This document shows, in pieces, positions 34,207 through 42,987 of a stretch of DNA of 64,000 nt; within the stretch, counting starts at the first letter, position 1; the number at the start of each line of letters is the position of its first letter. The translations under genes and the position numbers were made by a program. This DNA is from Candidatus Thiodiazotropha endoloripes (GTDB lineage: Bacteria; Pseudomonadota; Gammaproteobacteria; Chromatiales; Chromatiaceae). The stretch spans positions 992,001 through 1,056,000 of the forward strand of contig LVKA01000011.1 in the NCBI GenBank assembly GCA_001709035.1, in the 5' to 3' direction. The notes under the pieces are model-generated. The model worked only from the letters and a program-made list of their open reading frames with translations, made no database searches and was not told the origin of the DNA.

Positions 34207-36306
34207 TCACTTTTCGGAGTTGTGATTAAGGGGTAATTCCATCGTGAAGCTGACCCCATCCGGTAGATTCACCGCCCACACCATGCCATGGTGAAACTCG
34301 GCAATCAGCCTTACCAGATAGAGCCCGAGACCGAGGTGGGGTTGCTGATCAGCAGATGATGAGCGATGGCTGCTCATCGATCTGAACAGGTTTTGCTGTG
34401 TCCTCTCATCCAGCGTTGGTCCCTGATTGATTACACTGATGGTGACTCTGTTTGCGTTTGCGGAATCAAGCTCAATCCGTATGGGGCTTCCTGGCAGGTG
34501 GAAATCCACGGCGTTGCTGACCAGTTTGTCCATTGCCTGGCAGATCAGTTCTGGGGAGACCTGACTGTTGATTGCATCTGCCGGTATGTTCGTTTCGAAG
34601 CTGATCGACTGATAGCTATCACTGTATCCTTGCGAAAGTCCTTGAATCAGCATCGTCAGATCGGTCTCAACCACTTCGGTTTGCTGCAGGGATTGCTCCA
34701 GTCGTGTGGCTTCCCGCAAGCGGGTCAAAATCTGGTTCAGCCTGTGGGTCCCCTCCTGGGCACGTTTTGCATAGAGTAATGCGGCCGAGGTTTGTTTATC
34801 GCTTTGTGGATTCGCCCCGATCTCTGCCTCCAGATTTTCCAGAGAGGATCTGATCACACTCAGTGGAGTTCGAAACTCATGTGCCAATCTTGAGGCCATG
34901 GATTCCAGGTAGTGGCTGTACTCCTTGGTCCGCTTCAATACGGCACTCAGACTGGCATCGAGCTGGCCCAGCTCATCCTTCTGTCGAGAGGCGGTTATCG
35001 GTTTGAGCAGTCGGCCATCCGGACTGACCGCCTGCTGGTATTTACCACTGAGACGGGTGATTCGGCTGGTGATGGATGAGGCCAGCAGCAGTAGGCTGCC
35101 GCCGGTAACAATGAACAATCCCAGACTGATCAACAGCAGATCCTCAATCGCGCTCTGCTGCAGTATCAATATCTCCTGGCTGCTCTGCTCGACGACCAGC
35201 GCGGCCATGATTTCCCCGTTCACTCTGATCGGATAGGCGCTTGAGAGCATGGTCAGATTGGTGCCCGCTGCCTGATAGCGATAGACGGAGCCTTCACCGG
35301 AGAGAGCCTGTCGAATCTCCGGGCCATCGAGGCGGCCGAGTCTCTCACGCTCGCTGAAGGGTTCAGCTTGATCCTCAGCAAGGATCAGGGAGATCAGCCG
35401 CTGTGGCAGACTCTCCAGCTCGTGGTTGGCCCTATGGACCACCCCATGACGCCCAATCACCTGGCGTTGAGGATTGAGCAGCGTATAGCGATGAGTGTTG
35501 TCGGCCAGCCCGCGTAGTAAAGTCTCCACCTCTGGTGTGGGCAGGGTGAGATAGGCAAGACCAGTGTTGCGTTGCAGGCCTGAGGTGGCAAGTTTTACAG
35601 CGGGCTTTTGCGCCGCCTGGTCGTAATCGATCACCGCTACGGAGATTCTGCCTGCTGTCAGGTGGCGGGGCAGGCGCAGCTCGACACGATAGCCCGCGTC
35701 TGTCTCCTGCCACTCACCGGACAACCCCGGAATTGGCCGGGCGTTATCCTGCTCCTGAACATGCACCCAGCCGGGTGCCGGTGTCCCGAGCCGCAGTTGT
35801 CTGGTGTCACCCCCGTCACCGGGTAGTGCAAGTATTAAATGATCGCCTGCGGCCAGGTTCTGCTCATTGGGAGGGTAGCTCAGTTGCTGATCCCTGACCT
35901 CCAGCAGCAGATAGAGGTCGTTGTCATGGAAACCGGCCAGCCAATCCAAGCTGAGTTTCCGCTTTTGTGAGCCAACTGAGTTGAAACTCTCTGCCTGTGG
36001 CTTGAGGCTGAGCCACTCATCCGCATACCCATCGATCACTGGAGGATTGTTCAGCGGGAAGGCGTAGAGTGAGGGGGTGATACCGGCATTGACCGGTTGT
36101 TGCGAAAGCCATTTCACCGATTGCACAGCCAGCAGATTGGCGATGATTTCGGCTCGGTTCATCAACAATTGCTGTTGTGCTTCTCTCAATGTCTGCTCCA
36201 TCCCCTGCAGATATTGGTAACCGGCCCAGGGAATCAGTAACAGGGTGAGTGAGGCCAGCAGCAGCTTGAAGCGTAGTGAGCGAAGGAAGCCGGGAGCCGT
36301 CTGCAC
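34207..36306 (-). CDS. pdsS: Dedicated sortase system histidine kinase
   Basis: A 699-residue sensor kinase. After a membrane helix (about 10-30) the large periplasmic part (about 31-385) contains a CBM9/DOMON-like segment (PPVIDGYADEWLSL, FHDNDLYLLLEVRD) that may bind carbohydrate, then a second helix (about 388-408), HAMP-like linker, HisKA with His476 (RLAHEFRTPLS) and HATPase (NAVDFH, GLGLYLVRL). The combination matches the kinase of the proteobacterial dedicated sortase system. The GTG start at 36306 is 3 bp after the regulator stop, so the two are one operon. The sortase and target lie 6 kb away on the other strand. Confidence 0.85.
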   Translation of the reverse strand: MQTAPGFLRSLRFKLLLASLTLLLIPWAGYQYLQGMEQTLREAQQQLLMNRAEIIANLLAVQSVKWLSQQPVNAGITPSLYAFPLNNPPVIDGYADEWLSLKPQAESFNSVGSQKRKLSLDWLAGFHDNDLYLLLEVRDQQLSYPPNEQNLAAGDHLILALPGDGGDTRQLRLGTPAPGWVHVQEQDNARPIPGLSGEWQETDAGYRVELRLPRHLTAGRISVAVIDYDQAAQKPAVKLATSGLQRNTGLAYLTLPTPEVETLLRGLADNTHRYTLLNPQRQVIGRHGVVHRANHELESLPQRLISLILAEDQAEPFSERERLGRLDGPEIRQALSGEGSVYRYQAAGTNLTMLSSAYPIRVNGEIMAALVVEQSSQEILILQQSAIEDLLLISLGLFIVTGGSLLLLASSITSRITRLSGKYQQAVSPDGRLLKPITASRQKDELGQLDASLSAVLKRTKEYSHYLESMASRLAHEFRTPLSVIRSSLENLEAEIGANPQSDKQTSAALLYAKRAQEGTHRLNQILTRLREATRLEQSLQQTEVVETDLTMLIQGLSQGYSDSYQSISFETNIPADAINSQVSPELICQAMDKLVSNAVDFHLPGSPIRIELDSANANRVTISVINQGPTLDERTQQNLFRSMSSHRSSSADQQPHLGLGLYLVRLIAEFHHGMVWAVNLPDGVSFTMELPLNHNSEK

Positions 36307-36309
36307 TGT

Positions 36310-37002
36310 TTAGGGTTTCCAGCGGTATCCCGCACCGTAGACCGTATCGATATGAGCGAACTCGGGATCGATTTCGAGGAATTTTCGTCGAATGCGTTTG
36401 ATGTGGGTGGAGACACTGCTGCTGTCGACGTAGATATGGGCCTCCTCCATCAGCTTGTCCCGGCTGCGTACATGGCCCGGGTGGCGAACCAGGGCATGCA
36501 GCATCCAGAATTCGGTGACCGTCAGATGGAGAGGGGATTCACGCCACTCAGCCATGAGCCGCTCGACATCAATGCGAAGATCATTGCGTTGCAGCGGTTG
36601 CTGTGGCTCGTGTGGCTCCTGCATCGCCTCAATGCGGCGAAACAGAGCGGCTATCCGTGCCACCAGATGGGGCAGACTGGTCTCCTTGCTGATGTAGTCG
36701 TCAGCACCCAGGCGCAGCCCGGCGACGCTATCGAAATCGCTGTCCCTGGCGGTTAGAAAGATGATCGGCAGCGTGCTGGAGCGACTGCGAAGCTCACGAC
36801 AGAGCTCAAATCCCCCATCCACATCATCCGCCAGGCCGATGTCCAGAATCACCAGGTCAGGCAGGTTGCCGGCAAAGGCGGAAAGAGCCTCTGCACGGCT
36901 GGCAAAACCCATGACGCTGTATCCTTGGCGGGTCAGAAAGTCGATCGTATTGTCCCGGATCGCCTGCTCGTCCTCGATGATGGCAATTTCTCTTTTGGCC
37001 AC
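36310..37002 (-). CDS. pdsR: Dedicated sortase system response regulator
   Basis: A 230-residue OmpR/PhoB-class regulator. Receiver with acidic pair Glu10/Asp11, phosphoacceptor Asp54 (VILDIGLADDVDGG) and Lys in YISKE; winged-helix DNA-binding domain at about 135-228 (LTVTEFWMLHALVRHPG, VSTHIKRIRRKF, VYGAGYRW). It is the first gene of the minus-strand pair with the kinase. The probable target is the pdsO-target-sortase operon at 42166-45638; no binding site was identified. Confidence 0.88.
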   Translation of the reverse strand: MAKREIAIIEDEQAIRDNTIDFLTRQGYSVMGFASRAEALSAFAGNLPDLVILDIGLADDVDGGFELCRELRSRSSTLPIIFLTARDSDFDSVAGLRLGADDYISKETSLPHLVARIAALFRRIEAMQEPHEPQQPLQRNDLRIDVERLMAEWRESPLHLTVTEFWMLHALVRHPGHVRSRDKLMEEAHIYVDSSSVSTHIKRIRRKFLEIDPEFAHIDTVYGAGYRWKP

Positions 37003-37224
37003 AGTGCAGTCTGGTTATCAGTTGAGTTAGGGTAAATCTATCGACCCATGGTTGGGCTCAGGTGTTTGATTATACCTGTAGAGCGGGTTTCTCACTATTG
37101 CTTGAGCTGTTTCCAGGGTTCGGAAACTCGGTAGTTGGTCGAGTTTGGTGGCCAATCGTCTACTTTTACAAGTCCGTAAATCAATCAGATCATTGGTGTC
37201 CATGTACGGCTGAAAAAATCAGCT

Positions 37225-40155
37225 TTAGCTTTGCAGTGTCTCTGCCAGGCGTTTCTGTGTGGGTAGGTTCTTAACCGGGATTTCCGGTGAAGGTCTGCCA
37301 ATATAATATCCCTGTGCATAGATCACACCGATCTCTTTCAGCAGGATCAGAGTCGCTTCGTCTTCGACAAATTCGGCGACTGTATCCTTGCCCAGTGCGG
37401 TGGCCATCTCTGTCAGTGCCTTGACGAAAACCTGATCCATGGAGTTGGTGGGTAGCTGTCTGATGAAGGAGCCGTCGATCTTGACGATGTCCAACGGCAG
37501 TTCACGCAGATAGTAGAAGGATGAGAAGCCGACGCCGAAATCATCCAGTGCAAAGCGGCAGCCAATCGATTGCAGCTCTTTCATCAGCCGCTCGGCAGCA
37601 TTCACATCGGCCAATGCAGCGGTCTCGGTCAACTCGAATACCAGTCTGGTCGGGTCGATACCGCTGCTGTTGACCAGGTGGGTCAGTTGGGGCAGTAGTT
37701 CCGGGTCATCGATCACCCGTCCCGACAGGTTGATCGACAGGGTGATATCGATATCCTGTTGGTTCAGACTGGCCAGCTTGGCGACGGATGCCCGCAAAAC
37801 ATAGCGATTGATCTGGTGGATCAGTCCGGTTCGCTCGGCAACCGGGATGAACTCACCGGGCATGGCGATCGAACCATCCTTCTCCACCATTCTGATCAGT
37901 ACTTCGTAATGGGAGATGATGCCACTGCTGATCTCCAGGATTGGTTGGAAGTAGAGTATGAAGCCATCCTCGGAGAGGGCCTGTTCGATCTTGTCTTTCC
38001 AGGTGGCCCGGGCACTCATCTGTTCCCGTGCCTGTTCGCTGCTGGAGAAGAGATGCCACTGGTCACGGCCCGACTCTTTGGCCTGATACATGGCGAGATC
38101 CGCATTCGAGAGAAGTTCGTTGGCATTGCTACCGTGGTTTGGGTAGGCAACAACACCGATGCTGGCGGAGACCCGATGGCTGTGCCCCTTCAGCGGAATG
38201 GTGATCTTCTTCAGCTCGCTGAGAATTTTGTCCGCATAGCGAGTGGCGGCCGGTATATCGGCTTCCGGTATGACAATCGCGAACTCATCCCCCCCCAGTC
38301 GGGCGATGAGGTCGGTTGAGCGGGTGATCTCACGCAGTTTACGGGCTACGATCTGCAACATGGCGTCACCGGTGTGGTGTCCGCTGGAGTCGTTGATGTA
38401 CTTGAACTGATCCAGATCGAAAAACAGCAATGCGCTGGAGTGGTTGTAACGCTCTGCCAGCGTGATGATCTTTTCAAACTCTGTCTGGAAGTAACGCCGG
38501 TTGTTGAGTTCGGTGAGCGGATCGTGATTGGCCAGCCAGGCCAACCGCTGTTCCGCCAGTTCCCGGTCGGTGATATCGAGCCCGATTGAGAGCACGACCG
38601 GTATGCCGGCAACCGGTTTTTCGATCAGATTGGAGTGAACCCAGGATATGGTTTTATTCTGCCCATCCGATGAGAAGGCTGAAGCGTCATGCTGGTAGAC
38701 ATGGATCATACCCTGCCTCAATCCATTCATTACCGGCAACATCTCATCGGCGACCTCGGCATTCATGTAGAGGTCGCTGAAGTAGCCGCTAGCCCGTCGA
38801 TAATCATTGATACCAATAAATTTACACCCTTCGGTATTCATCGTCAGAATCGCGCCATCCATATCCTGAGTGAGGATGATCACCTGTGCACTGTTCATGA
38901 TGGTGCTGAGGAAATCCCGCTCCCGCGCCAGCTCTTCGCTGCGTTTGATCAGGCTGTTGGTATTGTGGGCGATCTCTTCGTTGAGACTCTCCAGCGTATA
39001 GGTCAATTCAATGGCGGAGTCACTGGCGATGTCGATCTCATCCTGATACCAGTCGTGGTGTTTCAGACTGAGTGTTTGGCGGACCTGATCGAAGGCGTTT
39101 TTTGCCAGCAGAGGCAGGCTGTCTGAGATCATCAGCAGACGTTTCATCGGATTCCAGAGTACGGCCGCCAGCATCAGTTCCGAGAGAATGAAGCCGAGGA
39201 TGCCGATCAATACCGACTGGGTGGTTGCCTGACGGATCTGCCGTACCACCGGTGTGATATTACTCACCAGAATGAAATCCGCTGAAAGCACCGAGGCATC
39301 ACTGCTGGCCGGAACCAGATTGAAGGTGTAATCCCTGCCGTTGTAGCTGGCTGTGTGTCCCTCATCGATCAGGGTTTTCAGATCAACTTTTTCAGCCGTA
39401 TCCTGGAACAGAGGCAAAAGTTTTTTCAGGTTGCTTGAGGCGCTGATGTGACGCTGCCAATTACCTAAAAAACGGGAGTGGTGGGCAAATTGGGAGGGCT
39501 GATCGAGATGGCTGATGACCGCAATATCGGTCTTTGCCAGCTCATTGAATTCAATAATCAGGTCGGCGATGGATCGTCCCACCAGGATGACTCCGGCGTG
39601 CTCACCCTTATACAACAGAGGCGTGGCCACGTACTGGCTGCAGCGGATATTACATTGCAGCATAGTCATGGGCGTTTCCAGCCTGTTGACCGAGTTGACC
39701 AGTTCAGTGAAGGGGGCGCCGAGACTGCCGGTCTGCCAATTAAACTCTAATACATTTTCATTACTGTAGTAGGCCGCCTCTTCAAGCCCCCACTCCATCT
39801 CCAGGGTGACTGCGCTGTGCAGGAAGAAGGTCTGCAGTTTTTCACTCAGTGGAATATTCGTGTCCTGGCTGGCCGCTTCTGCCAGGGAGGGAATCATCAG
39901 CGCAATCTGTTCCAGACGAAAGAAACTGGTATCCAGTAACGACTTGACCTGCCTGTTCTGCTGTTCATGAATCTGCTGTTGATAGGTCTCGAACAACTTC
40001 AGTTGCTGCAGATAACCCATGCCAGCCAGGCCGGCATTCATGATCAGCACCACCAGACTGAACAGCAGCATGACCTTCCACTTCAGACTGAGGAAGTAGG
40101 GCTGTTTCTCTGCCTGGTGTTCTTCTATTATGCCATTCAGATTCTGTTGCGGCAT
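37225..40155 (-). CDS. Membrane GGDEF/EAL protein (c-di-GMP turnover)
   Basis: A 976-residue protein from the ATG at 40155; a TTG at 40167 overlaps the preceding stop and is an alternative. Two membrane helices (about 30-50 and 320-340, numbered from 40167) enclose a periplasmic sensor of about 260 residues. A PAS domain (about 425-535) leads to GGDEF (intact at 625-629) and EAL (EVL at 755-757, with DDFGVGFSS and later motifs intact), so both synthesis and degradation of c-di-GMP are possible. It is the last gene of an operon with a porin-like and a periplasmic-binding-like gene, which may deliver its signal. Confidence 0.93.
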   Translation of the reverse strand: MPQQNLNGIIEEHQAEKQPYFLSLKWKVMLLFSLVVLIMNAGLAGMGYLQQLKLFETYQQQIHEQQNRQVKSLLDTSFFRLEQIALMIPSLAEAASQDTNIPLSEKLQTFFLHSAVTLEMEWGLEEAAYYSNENVLEFNWQTGSLGAPFTELVNSVNRLETPMTMLQCNIRCSQYVATPLLYKGEHAGVILVGRSIADLIIEFNELAKTDIAVISHLDQPSQFAHHSRFLGNWQRHISASSNLKKLLPLFQDTAEKVDLKTLIDEGHTASYNGRDYTFNLVPASSDASVLSADFILVSNITPVVRQIRQATTQSVLIGILGFILSELMLAAVLWNPMKRLLMISDSLPLLAKNAFDQVRQTLSLKHHDWYQDEIDIASDSAIELTYTLESLNEEIAHNTNSLIKRSEELARERDFLSTIMNSAQVIILTQDMDGAILTMNTEGCKFIGINDYRRASGYFSDLYMNAEVADEMLPVMNGLRQGMIHVYQHDASAFSSDGQNKTISWVHSNLIEKPVAGIPVVLSIGLDITDRELAEQRLAWLANHDPLTELNNRRYFQTEFEKIITLAERYNHSSALLFFDLDQFKYINDSSGHHTGDAMLQIVARKLREITRSTDLIARLGGDEFAIVIPEADIPAATRYADKILSELKKITIPLKGHSHRVSASIGVVAYPNHGSNANELLSNADLAMYQAKESGRDQWHLFSSSEQAREQMSARATWKDKIEQALSEDGFILYFQPILEISSGIISHYEVLIRMVEKDGSIAMPGEFIPVAERTGLIHQINRYVLRASVAKLASLNQQDIDITLSINLSGRVIDDPELLPQLTHLVNSSGIDPTRLVFELTETAALADVNAAERLMKELQSIGCRFALDDFGVGFSSFYYLRELPLDIVKIDGSFIRQLPTNSMDQVFVKALTEMATALGKDTVAEFVEDEATLILLKEIGVIYAQGYYIGRPSPEIPVKNLPTQKRLAETLQS

Positions 40156-40163
40156 CGATTTGC

Positions 40164-41330
40164 TCAAAAACTGTAGGAGACGAGCAATGAGAAGAGGTTC
40201 CAGTTACGTGACCGCTCATTCGGTGGTGGATTTTCCAGGTTGGAGAGAAAAATCGTGCCATCCACCTGACTGAATTCACTCCGAACGATCAATCCTTCCG
40301 TTACCTCCCAGAGTAGACCCAGAGTGGAGACCCTGCTATAGAAATTGTGCGCTTCCAATCCCAGACGCTGAGCTGTCTTTTTACCTCGTTTGTCCTCCTT
40401 GTCGTAGTGGCTCTCCTCATATCGGGCAAACAGTTCCAGATCATCCCATAGACGATAGGTGCCTTGCAGGTAGTAGCCATCCAGGGTTGTATCACCGGCA
40501 TCCATCACTCCGCCGAAACCGGAGTAGTTAAGTGGCTCCTGCATATACTCTAAGGTCAGACTCCAGCTGCCGCTGTTGTATTGTGCCGAAAGGACTCGGT
40601 AATCGATCTCTATCTCACCATCCGGCAACATACTGGTCTCGGCATCGAGGGTTAACTGGGCGCTGCTGTAGGCAAGATTGAAGCGCCCTCCATCCCACTC
40701 GTAGAGTAGACGGCCACCCAAGGTCAGCCCATCCTGTTCCATTTCTGGATCGACCAGTGGGTTGAGGTAAGACTTTTCAACATTTTCATCGATTGGGGTT
40801 TTTCCTCCAATCAAACGGATGGAAAAACGGTGCTCATCGACTTGCATATCGCCAAACAGCTGAGCGCCATCATTCGAAAGCACCATGTTTCTCACCCGGT
40901 CCCAGTAGATCGCTTGGGGCATGAAGATGCCGGGACGGGTTGCTGCCACATCCCGGGTGTCGTTGTAGAGACCGAAAGGGTTCTTGTAACGACCTACGAT
41001 GATGCCAACGCGATTGGCATCCGCTGTGTAGATCGTGGAGTCGAGTTGTGCATAATCGAGGTCCAGGGAACCGTCGTACATCTCTCCCGCGCGGCGGGAG
41101 AGGAGTTGGACTGATGCCATGGTGCTCGGTGTGAACCGATAGGAGCTGTTGATCCCCAGCTCCCGGAAATCCCAGCTGCCATCCTGGCTGTCACCGAAAA
41201 AGCTGTTCTCAGTTGTCTTCACGTAGGCCTGGGTCAGGAAGCCATGCACCTGCAGAGCCCCGTCCAACTGGTCGAGTTGAGACGCTGATAAACCATTGAC
41301 AGATAACAGCAGTAGCGCCAGCAGCCTCAT
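40164..41330 (-). CDS. Porin-like outer-membrane beta-barrel protein
   Basis: A 388-residue protein from the ATG at 41330, chosen because it gives a clean signal peptide (MRLLALLLLSVNGLSAS); the frame extends further to 41420 but would overlap the preceding gene. The mature part is rich in alternating beta strands and aromatic residues (LDGALQVHGFLTQAYV, YRFTPSTMASVQLL, RVGIIVGRYKNPFG) and ends in Phe (LLVSYSF), the usual outer-membrane barrel signal. It resembles trimeric porin-like proteins of unknown cargo. It sits 10 bp after the periplasmic protein gene and overlaps the frame of the GGDEF/EAL gene by 4 bp. Confidence 0.82.
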   Translation of the reverse strand: MRLLALLLLSVNGLSASQLDQLDGALQVHGFLTQAYVKTTENSFFGDSQDGSWDFRELGINSSYRFTPSTMASVQLLSRRAGEMYDGSLDLDYAQLDSTIYTADANRVGIIVGRYKNPFGLYNDTRDVAATRPGIFMPQAIYWDRVRNMVLSNDGAQLFGDMQVDEHRFSIRLIGGKTPIDENVEKSYLNPLVDPEMEQDGLTLGGRLLYEWDGGRFNLAYSSAQLTLDAETSMLPDGEIEIDYRVLSAQYNSGSWSLTLEYMQEPLNYSGFGGVMDAGDTTLDGYYLQGTYRLWDDLELFARYEESHYDKEDKRGKKTAQRLGLEAHNFYSRVSTLGLLWEVTEGLIVRSEFSQVDGTIFLSNLENPPPNERSRNWNLFSLLVSYSF

Positions 41331-41340
41331 GGCCCAGCAC

Positions 41341-41760
41341 TTATTCAACGGAGAGCTTCCGTACACGCTCATTGATATAGTCCTCGGTAAGATAGCCGAT
41401 AGCGCCGGGTGTATTTTCAATCTGTTCCAGCATCTCTGATTCAGTATTGACCTTCATGGGGGCCTGTCCCATTCCGGAGTAGATCTGCCGATTCCAGGCG
41501 CGACGCAACTGGTGGGGAAAAACCCCAAGTACATGTTTACTGAAGTCGGCGTGTTGTGAAGTTTTATCCCCCATAACGAAGACGCGTATCGGCTTGCCAT
41601 TCGGCCACTGGGTCATACGCATACTAAAAATGGAACGCAGGGTATTGCGGGAAAGACTCTCGTAATCGATGTCCCGATTGATCACCAGATCGACGGAATT
41701 TGCTGAACTTGATAGGCAGAGCAGCAAACCGACTGCAAATGCGCGATAGTTGGTTGTCAT
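41341..41760 (-). CDS. Short PstS-like periplasmic binding protein
   Basis: A 139-residue exported protein: signal peptide to about residue 22 (FAVGLLLCLSSSANS), then a single half-size PBP-like lobe. WPNGKPIRVFVMGDK, FSKHVLGVFPHQLRRAW and PGAIGYLTEDYI are typical of short phosphate ABC-type substrate-binding relatives, about half the length of PstS. There are no transporter genes next to it. As first gene of an operon with a porin-like protein and a GGDEF/EAL sensor, it may be a ligand-loaded signalling component rather than a transport protein. Confidence 0.82.
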   Translation of the reverse strand: MTTNYRAFAVGLLLCLSSSANSVDLVINRDIDYESLSRNTLRSIFSMRMTQWPNGKPIRVFVMGDKTSQHADFSKHVLGVFPHQLRRAWNRQIYSGMGQAPMKVNTESEMLEQIENTPGAIGYLTEDYINERVRKLSVE

Positions 41761-42165
41761 TTTTTTAAGGGCAGTTCCTTGCAGATGCTATTCCGTGTCG
41801 GCATTCTCCATCAGTAACTTTAGTCCATATTTAGTTTGTGGTTTTTAAACGGCTTATGAAACTGTCGCTCGATTACGGGTTTTAGGAAGCGCAGTTCTAA
41901 GCCATCCCATCCGATGTCCAAGATGTGCGTCGATCCCTTAACTCCCCTTGTATAGACTGACAGCTTCGGTCTCTATTGTAGGCAAGGTTTTAACTACTGC
42001 CATATTTCTGCCGCATTTCGCCACTCATTCGCCACCATTTTGCACCATGCAGGCCATTTCTCTGGCGTGTAATTACTCCCGCAAAGCAAAGAATTCCGGC
42101 GCCGGCACGGAGTGCCAATAAACACCATGGAGGGTGCGCTGGTTCAACATCCAGGAGTTAGCAAA
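41761..42165. other. 405-bp divergent promoter region
   Basis: It separates the PBP/porin/GGDEF-EAL operon from the pdsO operon and should hold promoters for both. An AGGAG ribosome site lies at about 42154-42158, correctly placed for the pdsO ATG at 42166. I found no sigma-54 site and no clear operator. Confidence 0.5.
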
Positions 42166-42852
42166 ATGAAAAAACATCTTATCATCGTATCCCTTGCCGG
42201 TCTGCTGTTGCAGACGCCTGCGTTTGCCCAGGAGCAAGTTGAAGCGGCACCAAAAGAGGGCTTCTACGGTTCGTTGCTCGGTATGCTGGCCGGTGGCCTG
42301 CTGGGCGGACCGCCGGGTGCGGTTCTCGGTTTTACCAGTGGTGCGGTAATCGGCGATCTACATGCCGAGAATGAAAAGTTGGAGTTGGCCGCGAAAGCCC
42401 CGCCAAAATCCCAGTCTGAGTCGGATTTCCTTCTCGCTCAGGCCCATGCCCATCAGCAGCAGTTCGAGCAACAGCAGCAGGATGGCTCGCTGCTGGCACT
42501 GCAGGAGGGATTCAGTTTCTGTCTGGGATTTCGTACCGGCAGCAGTCGGATTGAACCGAAGATGGTCGAGCAGCTGAACTCCCTGGCGGAGATGCTCAAA
42601 GCCTTTCCCCAGTTTCAGCTGCTGGTCGAAGCCGGGGCCGACCAGCGAGGTACAGAGGCGTTCAATCATCAGCTGAGCCGTCAGCGCGCTGAAGCAGTGG
42701 CAACCATGCTGATCGATGCAGGTCTCTCATCAGAACGCATCAAACTGCGTTATCAGGGGGAGTCGGCAGCCATCTACCCGCTGACCGATGTGGAAGGACT
42801 CGCCTTTGACCGTATGGTGCAGCTCACCCTGCTGCATGGTGATGCCTCATGA
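42166..42852 (+). CDS. pdsO: Sortase-associated OmpA-like protein PdsO
   Basis: A 228-residue protein. The ATG at 42166 is preferred over one at 42112 because it has an AGGAG site and gives a normal signal peptide (MKKHLIIVSLAGLLLQTPAFA). A glycine-zipper-like hydrophobic stretch follows (GSLLGMLAGGLLGGPPGAVL), then a Gln-rich coiled region, and a C-terminal OmpA peptidoglycan-binding domain (about 115-228: RTGSSRIEPKM, GADQRGTEAFNHQLSRQRAE). This order is diagnostic of PdsO of the dedicated sortase system. The target gene starts 135 bp later, the sortase after it. Confidence 0.88.
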   Translation: MKKHLIIVSLAGLLLQTPAFAQEQVEAAPKEGFYGSLLGMLAGGLLGGPPGAVLGFTSGAVIGDLHAENEKLELAAKAPPKSQSESDFLLAQAHAHQQQFEQQQQDGSLLALQEGFSFCLGFRTGSSRIEPKMVEQLNSLAEMLKAFPQFQLLVEAGADQRGTEAFNHQLSRQRAEAVATMLIDAGLSSERIKLRYQGESAAIYPLTDVEGLAFDRMVQLTLLHGDAS

Positions 42853-42987
42853 AAGGCAGGCTTCAGCCGATCAGCGAAGCCTTTGTCTACGGCTCGCCGG
42901 AACAGATCCTCAGCTTCAGCTATCGCCGGGTTGCAGCTGCTCCCCGGCGGGCCGTGAAGGGGAAAAAAGTGCAACTGGGAGGTCGCA

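Noticed and set aside
38289-38296. C8 run in the GGDEF gene as a phase-variation tract
   Set aside because: It encodes the obligatory Gly-Gly of the GGDEF motif (GGG GGG codons), and runs of seven or eight occur several times in the window by chance.
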